The notes beneath the pieces were generated by a model. The model was given only the letters and a program-made list of their open reading frames with translations. It searched no databases and was not told the origin of the DNA. Shown here one piece after another: positions 27,093 to 35,484 of a stretch of 64,000 nucleotides of DNA. The position numbers were made by a program, and so were the translations under genes. Location: contig CAMLKR010000002.1 of NCBI GenBank assembly GCA_946480565.1, positions 1-64,000 on the forward strand, read 5' to 3'. The stretch comes from an uncultured Arenimonas sp. (GTDB lineage: Bacteria > Pseudomonadota > Gammaproteobacteria > Xanthomonadales > Xanthomonadaceae). The stretch's first letter is position 1. The number at the start of each line of letters is the position of its first letter.

Positions 27093-27695
27093 GTGAGCGC
27101 CTCCCCGCTGCTCGAACAACTGATCGAGGCCTTGCGCTGCCTGCCCGGCGTCGGCCAGAAGTCCGCGCAGCGCATGGCCTACCACCTGCTCGAGCGCGAT
27201 CGCGAGGGCGGGCTGCGCCTGGCCGGTGCCCTGGCCGAGGCGGTGGAACGGGTCGGCCACTGCGAATCCTGCCGCGACTTCAGCGAGACGCCGCTGTGCC
27301 CGATCTGCGCGAGCGGCTCGCGCGACCGCAGCCTGCTCTGCGCGCTCGAATCGCCGGCCGACCGCCTGGCGATCGAAACCGCCACCGGCTACCGCGGCCT
27401 GTATTTCGTGCTGCAGGGCCGGCTGTCGCCGCTGGACGGCATCGGCCCGCGCGAACTCGGGCTGGACCGGCTGGCCGCGCGCCTGGCCGAGGGCGAGGCC
27501 CGCGAACTGATCATCGCGACCAACCCGACGGTCGAAGGCGAGGCCACCGCCCACTACCTCGCCCAGCTGGCGCGCCAGGCCGGGGTGCGGCCCAGCCGCC
27601 TCGCCCATGGCGTGCCGCTGGGCGGCGAACTGGAATACGTGGACCGCGGCACGCTGGCGCACGCCTTCGGTTCGCGCACCGAGATCACTTCCTGA
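27093..27695 (+). CDS. recR: Recombination mediator protein RecR
   Basis: Works with RecO and RecF to load RecA at gaps. The GTG start at 27093 gives 200 residues. An N-terminal helix-hairpin-helix region with [24 protein letters not shown] is followed by the four-cysteine zinc motif [16 protein letters not shown] and the Toprim domain ([48 protein letters not shown]). The C-terminal Walker-like segment [20 protein letters not shown] is present. It follows ybaB by 19 bp and precedes hinT by 11 bp. Confidence 0.96.
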   Translation: MSASPLLEQLIEALRCLPGVGQKSAQRMAYHLLERDREGGLRLAGALAEAVERVGHCESCRDFSETPLCPICASGSRDRSLLCALESPADRLAIETATGYRGLYFVLQGRLSPLDGIGPRELGLDRLAARLAEGEARELIIATNPTVEGEATAHYLAQLARQAGVRPSRLAHGVPLGGELEYVDRGTLAHAFGSRTEITS

Positions 27696-27706
27696 GGTCC
27701 ACCGCC

Positions 27707-28048
27707 ATGGCCACGATTTTCGACAAGATCATCGCCCGCGAAATCCCCGCCGACATCGTCTTCGAGGACGAGCACGTGCTGGCCTTCCGCGACATCAACC
27801 CGCAGGCGCCGGTGCACGTGCTGTTCATCCCCAAGCGCGCGGTGCCGACGCTCAACGACCTCGGCCCCGGCGACGAGGCGGTGGTCGGGCGGCTGGCCAT
27901 GGCGGCCGCGGCGTATGCGAAGCGGGAAGGTTTCGCCGAAGACGGCTACCGCGTGGTGATGAACTGCAACCGCGATGGCGGCCAGACCGTGTTCCACATC
28001 CACCTGCACCTGCTGGCCGGCCGGGCCATGCACTGGCCGCCGGGTTAG
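27707..28048 (+). CDS. hinT: HIT family nucleotide hydrolase (HinT-like)
   Basis: Histidine-triad purine nucleoside phosphoramidase of 113 residues. The start MATIFDKIIAREIPADIVFEDEHVLAF and the middle INPQAPVHVLFIPKRAVPTLNDL are typical of HinT. The active-site triad is HIHLHLLAGRAM near the C-terminus. Substrates in other bacteria are AMP-NH2 and lysyl-AMP. Its cellular role is unclear. It is 11 bp after recR and probably ends that transcript, since the next gene lies on the opposite strand 7 bp away. Confidence 0.94.
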   Translation: MATIFDKIIAREIPADIVFEDEHVLAFRDINPQAPVHVLFIPKRAVPTLNDLGPGDEAVVGRLAMAAAAYAKREGFAEDGYRVVMNCNRDGGQTVFHIHLHLLAGRAMHWPPG

Positions 28049-28055
28049 GCGCGGC

Positions 28056-28526
28056 TCACCACCAGAACGGGTGGCGCTCGACGATCACGTCGACCTCGCG
28101 GCGTTCGGGCCACAGGAACACTACGTCGGCCGCCAGCCGCGGGTAGCGGTAATCGAACTCGCCCACCTTGCGGGTTTCGTAGCCGTCGATCGCGCCGGAA
28201 ATCGTCACTTCGCGGCCGGGCAGGAACACCTGGGGATCGTAGAAGCCGGCGCGGCAGGCCAGGAAGCGGCCGGTGCTGCGGTCGTCGCGCGCCATCGGGC
28301 GGCCGTCGCCGCCCACGCGCAGGCCCACCACCTCGAAGCAGCTGCGGTCGGCCAGCGGTTCCACCCGGACGATGCGCCCGCCCCAGCGCACCCGTTCGCC
28401 GACGCGGCCATCGCGCGCCGCCTGGCCCGGTTCGAGCGGCGCGAACTCGCCCTGCAGCGCCTTGGGCGCGCTGACGCAGCCGGACAGCGCCAGCAGGGAA
28501 ACCATCAGCAGGGAATGGCGGAACAT
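28056..28526 (-). CDS. Slp family outer-membrane lipoprotein
   Basis: A 156-residue lipoprotein. The start at 28526 gives MFRHSLLMVSLLALSGCVS, a signal II peptide with lipobox LSGC. The mature part has Slp-type blocks: VRWGGRIVRVEPLADRSCFEVVGLRV, FLACRAGFYDPQVFLPGREVTISG and a C-terminal DVVFLWPE. The family is anchored to the inner face of the outer membrane; its function is poorly known and in E. coli is tied to starvation and acid stress. It is 14 bp after the transglutaminase-like gene on the same strand and may be the last gene of the MoxR-DUF58-TgpA operon. An ATG at 28538 would add four residues. Confidence 0.85.
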   Translation of the reverse strand: MFRHSLLMVSLLALSGCVSAPKALQGEFAPLEPGQAARDGRVGERVRWGGRIVRVEPLADRSCFEVVGLRVGGDGRPMARDDRSTGRFLACRAGFYDPQVFLPGREVTISGAIDGYETRKVGEFDYRYPRLAADVVFLWPERREVDVIVERHPFWW

Positions 28527-28540
28527 GGCGGGCTCCATAG

Positions 28541-30478
28541 TCAGCGGGGGCCCGGACGATAGGCGCGCAGCTCTGCGATCAGGCGGGCCTTCTCATCCGG
28601 CGGCAGGGTGGCGGCAGCGTAGCGCCAGGCTGTGTAACGCCGGCTGAGCGATCGCAGGGTGGCGGCCTGGTCGGGCAGGGCCGCGGCGAGGCGTTCGCCG
28701 AAGCTCAGCGGCGGTTCCGCCGGCGCCTTGGCCAGGCCCGCCCGGCGCAGCCGCCGGGTGAAGTCGAGCCAGGCCCGGACCAGCGGGTCTCTCGGCCGCG
28801 GCCGCCCGCGCAGCAGCACCCAGAGCGTGAGCGCCGCCGCCAGCCCGGCGCCGACGGCGAAGGCGGCGGCCAGTTGGCCGGAACTGGCGCGGTCCACGCC
28901 CAGCGGCCTGAGCAGGCTGGCCTGGCGCGCGGCGTCGAAGCTCACCACCAGGTCGTTCCAGCCGCGCCGCAGCCAGTCGCCCAGGTCGCGCAGCGGCGCC
29001 AGGTTCTCCGGCAGCAGGGCTTCGCGCCGGGCCAGGTCTTCGACCGTGTCGAGCACGCGCTCGGGCGCGACCGCCGCGGTCGGATCCACGCGGACCCAGC
29101 CGCGGCCGCGCAGCCAGACCTCGGTCCAGGCATGGGCGTCCATCTTGCGCACCATCCAGTAGCCGCCGTAGGGGTTGCGGTAGCCGCCGGAATACCCGAG
29201 CACGACGCGGGACGGGATACCGGCGCCGCGCATCAGGGCGGCGAAGGCGGAGCTGAAATGCTGGCAGAAGCCGACGCGGGTCTCGAAAAGGAATTCGTCC
29301 ACCGAATTGCGTCCGGTCGGCGGCACCGTTAGGCTGTAGCTGAAGTCCTGCCCGATCCAGGCCAGCGCCCGCCGCACCACGGCGATGTCGTCGCCGCCGG
29401 CCTCGTCGCGCCAGCGCTGCGCCAGCGCGCGCGCGCGCGGGTTGAGGTCGCGGGGCAGGGCAAGTGCACGCCGTTCGTCGAGCGCCGGCAGTCCGTCCGG
29501 GAAGCCCGCCTGCACCACCGAGGTGCCGTCGTACTGGACCAGCTTGTCCACCGGCGCGCGGGTCGACACGCTCAGGTCGCCGGTCAACTGCCCGCCGGCC
29601 GGTGCCGTCAGCGGCAGGTCCAGCGTCACCAGGTAGCGGCGGTCGGTCGGCTCCATCACCGCCTGGTAGCGGTAGACCTCCGCCAGCGGCTGCAGCCGCG
29701 GGGCCGCTCCGTCGGCGTAGGCATCGCCCCGGCTCCAGGTCTGGCCGTCGAACTCCCAGAGCACCTGTCCGCGCCAGTACATGTCCTGGGGCCGGGGTTC
29801 CGCGCCGTCGAAGCGGACCCGGAGCGCCGGCGTATCGTCGGCGAACAGCTCGACCCACTCGTCCGGCGTCATCCGGTCGCCCAGGCCGCTGCGGCCCAGG
29901 GCATTCTCCGGCATGCCCCAGAGCGGACTGCCCAGCCGCGGGAACAGCCAGAAGCCGGCCAGCGCCAGCGGCAGGCCGAGCAGCACCGACAGGCCGACGG
30001 CGCGCAGCCGGCCACAGCCGACCCGCGGCACGGGCGCTCCGGGGCGCTGTTCCGCAAGCACCGACAGCGCCACCAGCTGCAGCCCGACCGCCGGCAGGGC
30101 CAGGGCCAGCACCAGCGGCCCCTGGTCCTGCAGGAAGGCGGTGAACGGCGCGAACAGGGCGAAGCCCAGCAGGCTGCGGGCGTCGCGCAGGCTGCGGGTC
30201 TCGAAGGGCTTGAGCGCCAGCAGCGAGGCCAGCATCGCGCAGCCGGTGTCGCGCCCCAGGCTGAAGCCGTGGCTGACCAGCACGTAGGAACCGAGCAGGC
30301 CAAGCAGGGCCAGGTAAAGGATCGTCGGCCAGGGACGCACCACGCCGATGCCCAGGGCCGCCACGCCGGCCAGGGTCCAGGCCAGGCCCGTGGGCACCTG
30401 CAGCAGCAGCGGCAGCAGGCAGGCCGCTGCGGCCGCCATGCACCAGGCGCGCACCCGCGCGGGAATGGGCTCAGCCAT
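28541..30478 (-). CDS. TgpA-like transmembrane transglutaminase (DUF3488/DUF4129)
   Basis: A 645-residue membrane protein. The first 200 residues contain five or six membrane helices (for example AWTLAGVAALGIGVV, FALFAPFTAFL, LSVLLGLPLALAGFWLF), the DUF3488 region. A transglutaminase domain follows with the triad Cys in TRVGFCQHFSS, His in KMDAHAWTEVWL and Asp in GWVRVDPTAAV. One more helix (AAFAVGAGLAAALTLWVLL) lies near residue 550, followed by a cytoplasmic DUF4129-like tail. The transglutaminase domain is expected in the periplasm. The homologue TgpA of Pseudomonas is essential; the reaction is not firmly known. It overlaps the DUF58 gene by 8 bp and is the third gene of the MoxR set. Confidence 0.92.
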   Translation of the reverse strand: MAEPIPARVRAWCMAAAAACLLPLLLQVPTGLAWTLAGVAALGIGVVRPWPTILYLALLGLLGSYVLVSHGFSLGRDTGCAMLASLLALKPFETRSLRDARSLLGFALFAPFTAFLQDQGPLVLALALPAVGLQLVALSVLAEQRPGAPVPRVGCGRLRAVGLSVLLGLPLALAGFWLFPRLGSPLWGMPENALGRSGLGDRMTPDEWVELFADDTPALRVRFDGAEPRPQDMYWRGQVLWEFDGQTWSRGDAYADGAAPRLQPLAEVYRYQAVMEPTDRRYLVTLDLPLTAPAGGQLTGDLSVSTRAPVDKLVQYDGTSVVQAGFPDGLPALDERRALALPRDLNPRARALAQRWRDEAGGDDIAVVRRALAWIGQDFSYSLTVPPTGRNSVDEFLFETRVGFCQHFSSAFAALMRGAGIPSRVVLGYSGGYRNPYGGYWMVRKMDAHAWTEVWLRGRGWVRVDPTAAVAPERVLDTVEDLARREALLPENLAPLRDLGDWLRRGWNDLVVSFDAARQASLLRPLGVDRASSGQLAAAFAVGAGLAAALTLWVLLRGRPRPRDPLVRAWLDFTRRLRRAGLAKAPAEPPLSFGERLAAALPDQAATLRSLSRRYTAWRYAAATLPPDEKARLIAELRAYRPGPR

Positions 30479-31439
30479 CGGGCATCAGCGCCAGGGCGCG
30501 CAGGCAGGCGTGGCGATGTTCGGGGCCGCGGCCGGGGCCGATCGCCTGGCCGGGCAGGCGCAGGCGCCAGCGGCCGCCCAGGCGTTCGGCTTCCAGCACC
30601 CAGCGGGTCAGGCGGCGGATCCGCGCCTCGTGCGCCAGGCCGCCCAGGCTGAACCAGTCCAGCTCGATCTCGCGCTGCGCACTGGCCTCGTATTCCCGGA
30701 CCATCAGCCGGTCGGCGCGGGCCGAGGCCTTCCAGGCGATCTGCCGCTGCGCGTCGCCGGTGCGGTACTCGCGCAGGTGGTGCGGCTGTTCGCCATGCGC
30801 GCGGGTGCGGTTGGAAGCGCCGTCGCCGCCGGGATCGGGCAGGGGGACCGCTTCGGCTTCCGGCGCCGGGTACACCAGCAGGCGCGTGTCGGGCCGCAGC
30901 CACGACCAGGCGCGCGCCAGGCCGAAAGGACGCACCGTGGACAGCTTCAGGCGGTCGAGCGCCAGCCAGCCCCGGCGCTGGGTCGGCAGGTTCAGCCGCA
31001 CTTCGCCGCGTTCGCCCGGCGCGAGCTGGAAGAATTCCTCCTCCTCGCCCGCGCGCAGTTCCAGGCCTTCGCGCGCGATGTTGCCGCTGGCCTCGAAGGC
31101 CAGGCGCAGCTGCATCGGCCGGCCCGCGTGCACCGGCTCGGCATGCAGGGCGGTCAGGCGCAGCCCCGACAGCGTCAGGTGCGCCTGCACCAGGCTGTTG
31201 TGCGCCACCGCGATCATGATGAAGGCCAGCAGCAGGGCGGGGTTGTTGTTGTAGTTCAGGCCGCCCAGCAGCATGGCGCCCAGCATGCCGGCCAGGAACA
31301 GGCCGAACCCGGTCGGCAGGATGTAGACGCGGCGGCGGTCGATGACGATCGGCAGCGCCTCCGCCGATTTCGGACGCACCAGGGGCAGGCCGGCGAGCCG
31401 GTCGCTCCAGCGCTCGACGGGATCGCGCGGCCGGGCCAA
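30471..31439 (-). CDS. DUF58 domain membrane protein
   Basis: A protein of about 322 residues of the DUF58 family, the usual partner of MoxR ATPases. Two adjacent membrane helices near the N-terminus (VYILPTGFGLFLAGMLGAML and NNPALLLAFIMIAVAHN) are followed by a beta-rich region and the family signature IAWKASARADRLMVREYE. The TTG at 31439 is taken as start because it gives a compact N-terminus (LARPRDPVERW) 4 bp after the MoxR stop. A GTG at 31379 is the alternative. The function is unknown; a von Willebrand-like role in assembly of envelope complexes has been proposed for the family. It overlaps the transglutaminase gene. Confidence 0.88.
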   Translation of the reverse strand: MARPRDPVERWSDRLAGLPLVRPKSAEALPIVIDRRRVYILPTGFGLFLAGMLGAMLLGGLNYNNNPALLLAFIMIAVAHNSLVQAHLTLSGLRLTALHAEPVHAGRPMQLRLAFEASGNIAREGLELRAGEEEEFFQLAPGERGEVRLNLPTQRRGWLALDRLKLSTVRPFGLARAWSWLRPDTRLLVYPAPEAEAVPLPDPGGDGASNRTRAHGEQPHHLREYRTGDAQRQIAWKASARADRLMVREYEASAQREIELDWFSLGGLAHEARIRRLTRWVLEAERLGGRWRLRLPGQAIGPGRGPEHRHACLRALALMPDG

Positions 31440-31443
31440 GGGC

Positions 31444-32397
31444 TCAGTCCACCGCCACCGTGCGCAGGATGCGTGCCGCCAGCGTGTCGCGGCCCTCGGA
31501 TTCGGATTCGGGCACCAGCCGGTGCGCCGCGACCTGGGCGAACAGCGCCTGCACGTCCTCGGGCAGCACGTGGTCGCGGCCGGCCAGCAGTGCGTGCGCC
31601 CGCGCGCCGCGCAGCAGCCCGAGGCCCGCACGCGGCGACAGACCGACCTGCACGCCGGGATGGCGCCGGCTTTCCTGCAGCAGCGCCTGCACGTACGACA
31701 CCAGCGCTTCGCTGGCGTGCACCTTCTCGACCGCGCCGCGCAGCGACAGCACGTCCTCGCCGGTCAGCTGGGGCAGGCTCTGCGCGATCAGGTCGCGGCG
31801 GTCTTCGCCGGCCAGCATTTCGCGCTCGGCGCCCGGGTCGGGATAACCCAGCTGCAGTCGCAGCAGGAAACGGTCCATCTGCGAGTCGGGCAGCGGGAAG
31901 GTGCCGGCCAGGTCCACCGGGTTCTGGGTGGCGACCACGAAGAAGGGCTGCGGCAGGGAATGGGTGATGCCGTCGACCGTGACCTGGTGCTCGGCCATCG
32001 CCTCCAGCAGCGCGCTCTGGGTGCGCGGCGGCGCGCGGTTGATCTCGTCGGCCAGCAGCAGCTGGGTGAACACCGGGCCGGCGTGGAAGCGGAACTCGCG
32101 CGTGGTCTGGTCGAAGATCGACACGCCGATGATGTCGGACGGCAGCAGGTCCGAGGTGAACTGCATGCGCTGGAAGTCCAGCCCCAGGCTGGCCGCCATC
32201 GCCCGCGCCAGCGTGGTCTTGCCCAGGCCGGGGAGGTCCTCGATCAGCAGGTGGCCGCCGGCGAGCAGGGTGGTGAAGGCCAGCCGCACTTCGCGCGCCT
32301 TGCCCAGCACCAGCCGGTTGACCTGTTCGAGCGCGGCGTCGAGGGACTGCCGGGTGCGGTCGGTTAGGATGTGCGGGTCGATGGCCTGCGCGTGCAT
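31444..32397 (-). CDS. MoxR family AAA+ ATPase
   Basis: A 317-residue AAA+ ATPase with chaperone-like function. The start at 32397 (MHAQAIDPHILTDRTRQSLDAALEQVNRLVLGK) fits the family. Walker A is DLPGLGKTTLAR, Walker B is LLADEINRAPPRTQSALLEAMAE, and sensor 1 is FFVVATQNPVDLAGTFPLPDSQMDRFLLRL. The C-terminal lid ends in a basic helix. It heads the MoxR-DUF58-TgpA operon, the common gene set for this subfamily, which is thought to act on periplasmic or envelope complexes. The reading frame is open upstream, but this start follows the family pattern. It is divergent from the GT39 gene. Confidence 0.92.
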   Translation of the reverse strand: MHAQAIDPHILTDRTRQSLDAALEQVNRLVLGKAREVRLAFTTLLAGGHLLIEDLPGLGKTTLARAMAASLGLDFQRMQFTSDLLPSDIIGVSIFDQTTREFRFHAGPVFTQLLLADEINRAPPRTQSALLEAMAEHQVTVDGITHSLPQPFFVVATQNPVDLAGTFPLPDSQMDRFLLRLQLGYPDPGAEREMLAGEDRRDLIAQSLPQLTGEDVLSLRGAVEKVHASEALVSYVQALLQESRRHPGVQVGLSPRAGLGLLRGARAHALLAGRDHVLPEDVQALFAQVAAHRLVPESESEGRDTLAARILRTVAVD

Positions 32398-32447
32398 GGA
32401 GTGCGTCCGGGCGGAGTTGGAAGAAGGATAACCCCCCGGATGCTGGC

Positions 32448-34286
32448 ATGGGCCTGAGTTCCCTGCGCGTGAATTTCCTGGTCGCCTGGGCGCTGCTGCT
32501 GGTGGCCAAGCTCTGGCTGGCGCTGAGCCTTCAGCCCTTCGGCGACGAGGCCTTCTATGCACTCGAAAGCCGCCGGCTGGCCTGGGCCTATTCCGACCTG
32601 CCCGGTCTGACCGCGTGGCTGATCCGGCTGGGCACCGAGGCCGGTGGCCAGCACATCTTCGCGGTCCGTCTTCCGTTCCTGCTGCTCGGCGCGGCCTTGC
32701 CCTGGCTGGTGGTGCGCATCGCCCGGCGCTGGTTCGGCGAGGCCGCGGGCTGGCAGGCCGGCCTGCTCGCGCTGCTGATGCCGCTGGGTGGGCTGATGGG
32801 CGTGCTGGCGCTGCCCGACGTGCCGATGCTGTTCGCGGCGCTGCTGTGCCTGGATGCGTTCGCGATGCTGCTGCGCCGGCTGTCGGCCGCTGCACTGCTG
32901 CAGCTGTCGCTGGGCCTGGCCATCGGCGCGTTTTCGCACTACCGCTTCGCGCTGGTGGTGCTGGCCGGCGCGGTCGGCCTGCTCTGCGTCCCGGCGGGGC
33001 GTGCGCTGCTGCGTGAACCCCGGTTCTGGCTCGCCGTCGCGACCGGCGCCGCGGCCTGGCTCCCGCTGCTGGCCTGGAACCTCACGCATGCCGGCGCCGG
33101 GCTCGAGTTCCAGCTGCTCGACCGCCATCCCTGGAACCTGCATCCGCAGGGGCTGTGGTGGCCGCTGGTGCAGGCGCTGCTGCTGACGCCGCCGCTGTTC
33201 GTGCTGCTGCTGGGCGTGCTGCGCGAAGCGTGGCGCCGCCGGGGCGGCGACCACGAGGCCTGGCCGCTGCTGCTGGGCCTGGCGGCCGTGTCGGTGCTGG
33301 GCTATTTCGCGCTGGGGTTCGTCGCCGACAGCGAGCGCGTCAGTTTCCATTGGCCGCTGGCGGGCTGGCTGGCCCTGGCCTGCGCGGCGCCGGTGCTGCT
33401 GCAGCGCTGGCGCCCGGCCTGGCGGCGCGGGCTGTACGCGGTGGCCGCATTGGGGCTGGGGTTGATGCTGGCCTACCTCGGGCTGCTGACCCGGCCGGAA
33501 ACCCGGGCCTGGCTGGCCTCGGGCCGCGCCTACGCCGACAACTTCTCCGGCTGGCACGAGATCGCCCGCGAAGTGCGCGCCGAGCTCGCCCGGATGCCGC
33601 CAGGCACGCGCCTGGTCGCAGACAACTTCATGCTCGGCGCACAGCTGTCGCTGGCGCTCGACCGCGACGGAATCCCGGTGCTCGACCACCCGATCAACCG
33701 CAAGCACGGCCGCGCCGTGCAGCTGGCCGACTGGGGCCTGCTGAGCCAGGGTCGCGCCGACTGGGGCGACGGACCGGTGCTGCTGGTGGTCGAGGACACG
33801 GCGCGCCGGCTGCAGGACCGCCTGCGCGGCTATCAGGAACTCTGCCGCCGGGCCGGCGGGCTGCCGCCGCCGCGCGTGCTCAACATCGACCACGGCCGCA
33901 AGCGTTTCCTGCTTTTCCGCCTCGAGGGTGGCTCCACCGGCTGCGTGACGCCGGCCTTGGCGGGCCTGCGGCGGCCGCTGCCGGGGGACCGGCTGGACGG
34001 CGAGCTGGTGGTGGAGGGCTGGGCCCTGAAGCAGGGCGCCGCGGTGACCGGGGTGGAGGTGCATCTGGACGGCCGGCGGGTTGCGTACGCCGACTACGGC
34101 CAGTCCCTGCCCGACGTGCTCGATTTCTGGGGCCTGCTGGTGCCCGGCGCCGACACGCGGGTCGGTTTCCGCGCCCGGGTCGACCTGGCCGGCCAGCCGC
34201 GCGGCGACGCCTGGCTGGGGCTGGTGATCCATGGCGCCGACGGCAGCGTCGAGGCCTGGCCCGAACAGCGGATCGTGATCGAATGA
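32448..34286 (+). CDS. GT39/ArnT-type membrane glycosyltransferase with C-terminal beta domain
   Basis: A 612-residue GT-C enzyme that uses lipid-linked sugars at the outer face of the inner membrane. The N-terminus has a membrane helix (FLVAWALLLVAKLWLALSL), the first loop with the acidic pair QPFGDEAFYALESRRL, and at least nine more hydrophobic segments up to about residue 360. A periplasmic region follows (about 365-490), then a domain of about 110 residues with GWALKQGAAVTGVEVHLDGRRVAYADYGQSLPDVLDFW, which is unlike ArnT. No lipid A modification genes are nearby, so the acceptor is unknown. It is divergent from the MoxR operon with 50 bp between. Confidence 0.82.
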   Translation: MGLSSLRVNFLVAWALLLVAKLWLALSLQPFGDEAFYALESRRLAWAYSDLPGLTAWLIRLGTEAGGQHIFAVRLPFLLLGAALPWLVVRIARRWFGEAAGWQAGLLALLMPLGGLMGVLALPDVPMLFAALLCLDAFAMLLRRLSAAALLQLSLGLAIGAFSHYRFALVVLAGAVGLLCVPAGRALLREPRFWLAVATGAAAWLPLLAWNLTHAGAGLEFQLLDRHPWNLHPQGLWWPLVQALLLTPPLFVLLLGVLREAWRRRGGDHEAWPLLLGLAAVSVLGYFALGFVADSERVSFHWPLAGWLALACAAPVLLQRWRPAWRRGLYAVAALGLGLMLAYLGLLTRPETRAWLASGRAYADNFSGWHEIAREVRAELARMPPGTRLVADNFMLGAQLSLALDRDGIPVLDHPINRKHGRAVQLADWGLLSQGRADWGDGPVLLVVEDTARRLQDRLRGYQELCRRAGGLPPPRVLNIDHGRKRFLLFRLEGGSTGCVTPALAGLRRPLPGDRLDGELVVEGWALKQGAAVTGVEVHLDGRRVAYADYGQSLPDVLDFWGLLVPGADTRVGFRARVDLAGQPRGDAWLGLVIHGADGSVEAWPEQRIVIE

Positions 34287-34308
34287 CCGCCTGAAGGGTC
34301 GGGTCCGG

Positions 34309-34884
34309 TCAGGGCAGGCGGAAGCCCGCCTCGCGCAGCGCGGCCGCCACGGCGATCAGCGGCAGTCCGACCAGGGCGGTCGGGTCCCGGCTCTGGATCG
34401 CCTCGAACAGCACGATGCCCAGCCCCTCGCATTTGAAGCTGCCGGCGCAGTCGTAGGGCTGCTCGGCGTCGAGGTAGCGCAGGATCTCGTCACGCGCGAC
34501 GTCCCGGAACCGGACCTCGGTGAGATCCAGGCCCGCCAGTCGCCGACCGTCCGGGCCTGCCAGGCAGAAGGCCGTGTGGAAACGCACCGCCTGGCCGGAG
34601 GCCGCCAGCAACTGGGCCAGGGCGGTGTCGCGGTCGCCGGGTTTGCCCAGCGGGCGGCCGTCGCGGTCGGCGACCTGGTCCGAGCCCAGCACCCAAGCCT
34701 GCGGGTGCCGCGCCGCGACCGCGAGCGCCTTGGCTTCGGCCAGGCGCACCGCCAGCGCGACCGGTGACTCGCCGGGGAGGGGGCGTTCGTCCACCTCCGG
34801 CCGATCCACGTCGAAGGGCAGGCCCAGCCGGGCCAGCAGCTCGCGCCGGTAGCGCGAGGTCGAAGCCAGGACCAGGGGGCTCAT
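34309..34884 (-). CDS. yceF: Maf-like nucleotide pyrophosphatase (YceF subfamily)
   Basis: Hydrolyses modified nucleoside triphosphates to monophosphates; the YceF branch prefers 7-methyl-GTP. The start at 34884 gives 191 residues with LVLASTSRYRRELLARLGLPF, VLGSDQVADRDGRPLGKPGD and PYDCAGSFKCEGLGIVLFEAIQSRDPTALVGLPL, the three Maf blocks. The first Maf block has R in place of the P seen in other Maf groups, in agreement with YceF. The gene is coupled to an upstream small membrane protein by ATGA. The divergent yceD-rpmF-fab cluster is the same neighbourhood as in E. coli. The subfamily assignment is from context and motif. Confidence 0.88.
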   Translation of the reverse strand: MSPLVLASTSRYRRELLARLGLPFDVDRPEVDERPLPGESPVALAVRLAEAKALAVAARHPQAWVLGSDQVADRDGRPLGKPGDRDTALAQLLAASGQAVRFHTAFCLAGPDGRRLAGLDLTEVRFRDVARDEILRYLDAEQPYDCAGSFKCEGLGIVLFEAIQSRDPTALVGLPLIAVAAALREAGFRLP

Positions 34885-35366
34885 GGACGGCCCGGGTCGC
34901 GGCGCAGGGTGGCCGGTTCGAGTCGGGCGGCTTCGGTGCTGGCCTCGGTGGCCTGGGCCAGTTCGGCGCCGGCCTGCTCCAGCTGTTCCAGCTGCGCGGC
35001 GAGGCGGCCGCGGGCCCGGTCCAGGGCCTCGCAGGCGGTATCGAGTTCGGACTGGCTGGCATCGTGCCCGTGCTTCTGGATCCAGAGCCGGTGCTGGAGC
35101 ACGTCGCGCTTGGCCTCCAGGATGGGCTGGGTGCCGTCCAGCGAGGCATGGGCGACGGCGGCGATGTCCGCCGGGACGCGCCCGACCACGGTCTTCATGG
35201 CTGCCATGCGCTCCTGGCTGCGGTCGAGCAGGACCTGCATGGCGTCCGCGAGGTCGAGCAGGCGGACCAGGCTGCGTTCGCGGCGCCGGGCGCGCAGGAT
35301 CAGCACCAGCAGGTACAGGGCCAGGGCCAGGGCGGCCAGGCCGGTGATCAGCAGGACGGTGGGCAT
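34881..35366 (-). CDS. Hypothetical single-pass coiled-coil membrane protein
   Basis: A 161-residue protein of unknown family. The start at 35366 (MPTVLLITGLAALALALYLLVLILRARRRE) puts an N-terminal membrane helix at about 3-25, followed by a basic stop. The rest is helical and rich in Ala, Glu, Gln and Leu: RLLDLADAMQVLLDRSQERMAAMKTVV, then QLEQLEQAGAELAQATEASTEAARL near the end, which should form coiled coils in the cytoplasm. The gene overlaps yceF by 4 bp (ATGA) and would be translated together with it. An earlier ATG at 35453 would lie in the divergent promoter and is rejected. No known function. Similar short proteins may be specific to this bacterial group. Confidence 0.72.
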   Translation of the reverse strand: MPTVLLITGLAALALALYLLVLILRARRRERSLVRLLDLADAMQVLLDRSQERMAAMKTVVGRVPADIAAVAHASLDGTQPILEAKRDVLQHRLWIQKHGHDASQSELDTACEALDRARGRLAAQLEQLEQAGAELAQATEASTEAARLEPATLRRDPGRP

Positions 35367-35446
35367 GGTGGGGTCCGAAAGGCTGCCGGCAGTCTGCACC
35401 AGGCCCGGACGGGGCGGCAAACCCCTGCGGCCGCAACGGTTTAGGT

Positions 35447-35475
35447 TTGACATGCCCGGGCCCCGCGCCTATCAT
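35447..35475 (+). promoter_or_regulatory. Sigma-70 promoter for yceD-rpmF-fab cluster, near-leaderless
   Basis: TTGACA at 35447-35452 and TATCAT at 35470-35475 are exactly 17 bp apart, one mismatch to the combined consensus. The expected transcription start at about 35482 is only 3 nt before the yceD ATG at 35485. No Shine-Dalgarno lies in between, so the mRNA is predicted to be leaderless or almost so. Confidence 0.85.
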
Positions 35476-35484
35476 TTCGCGCTT

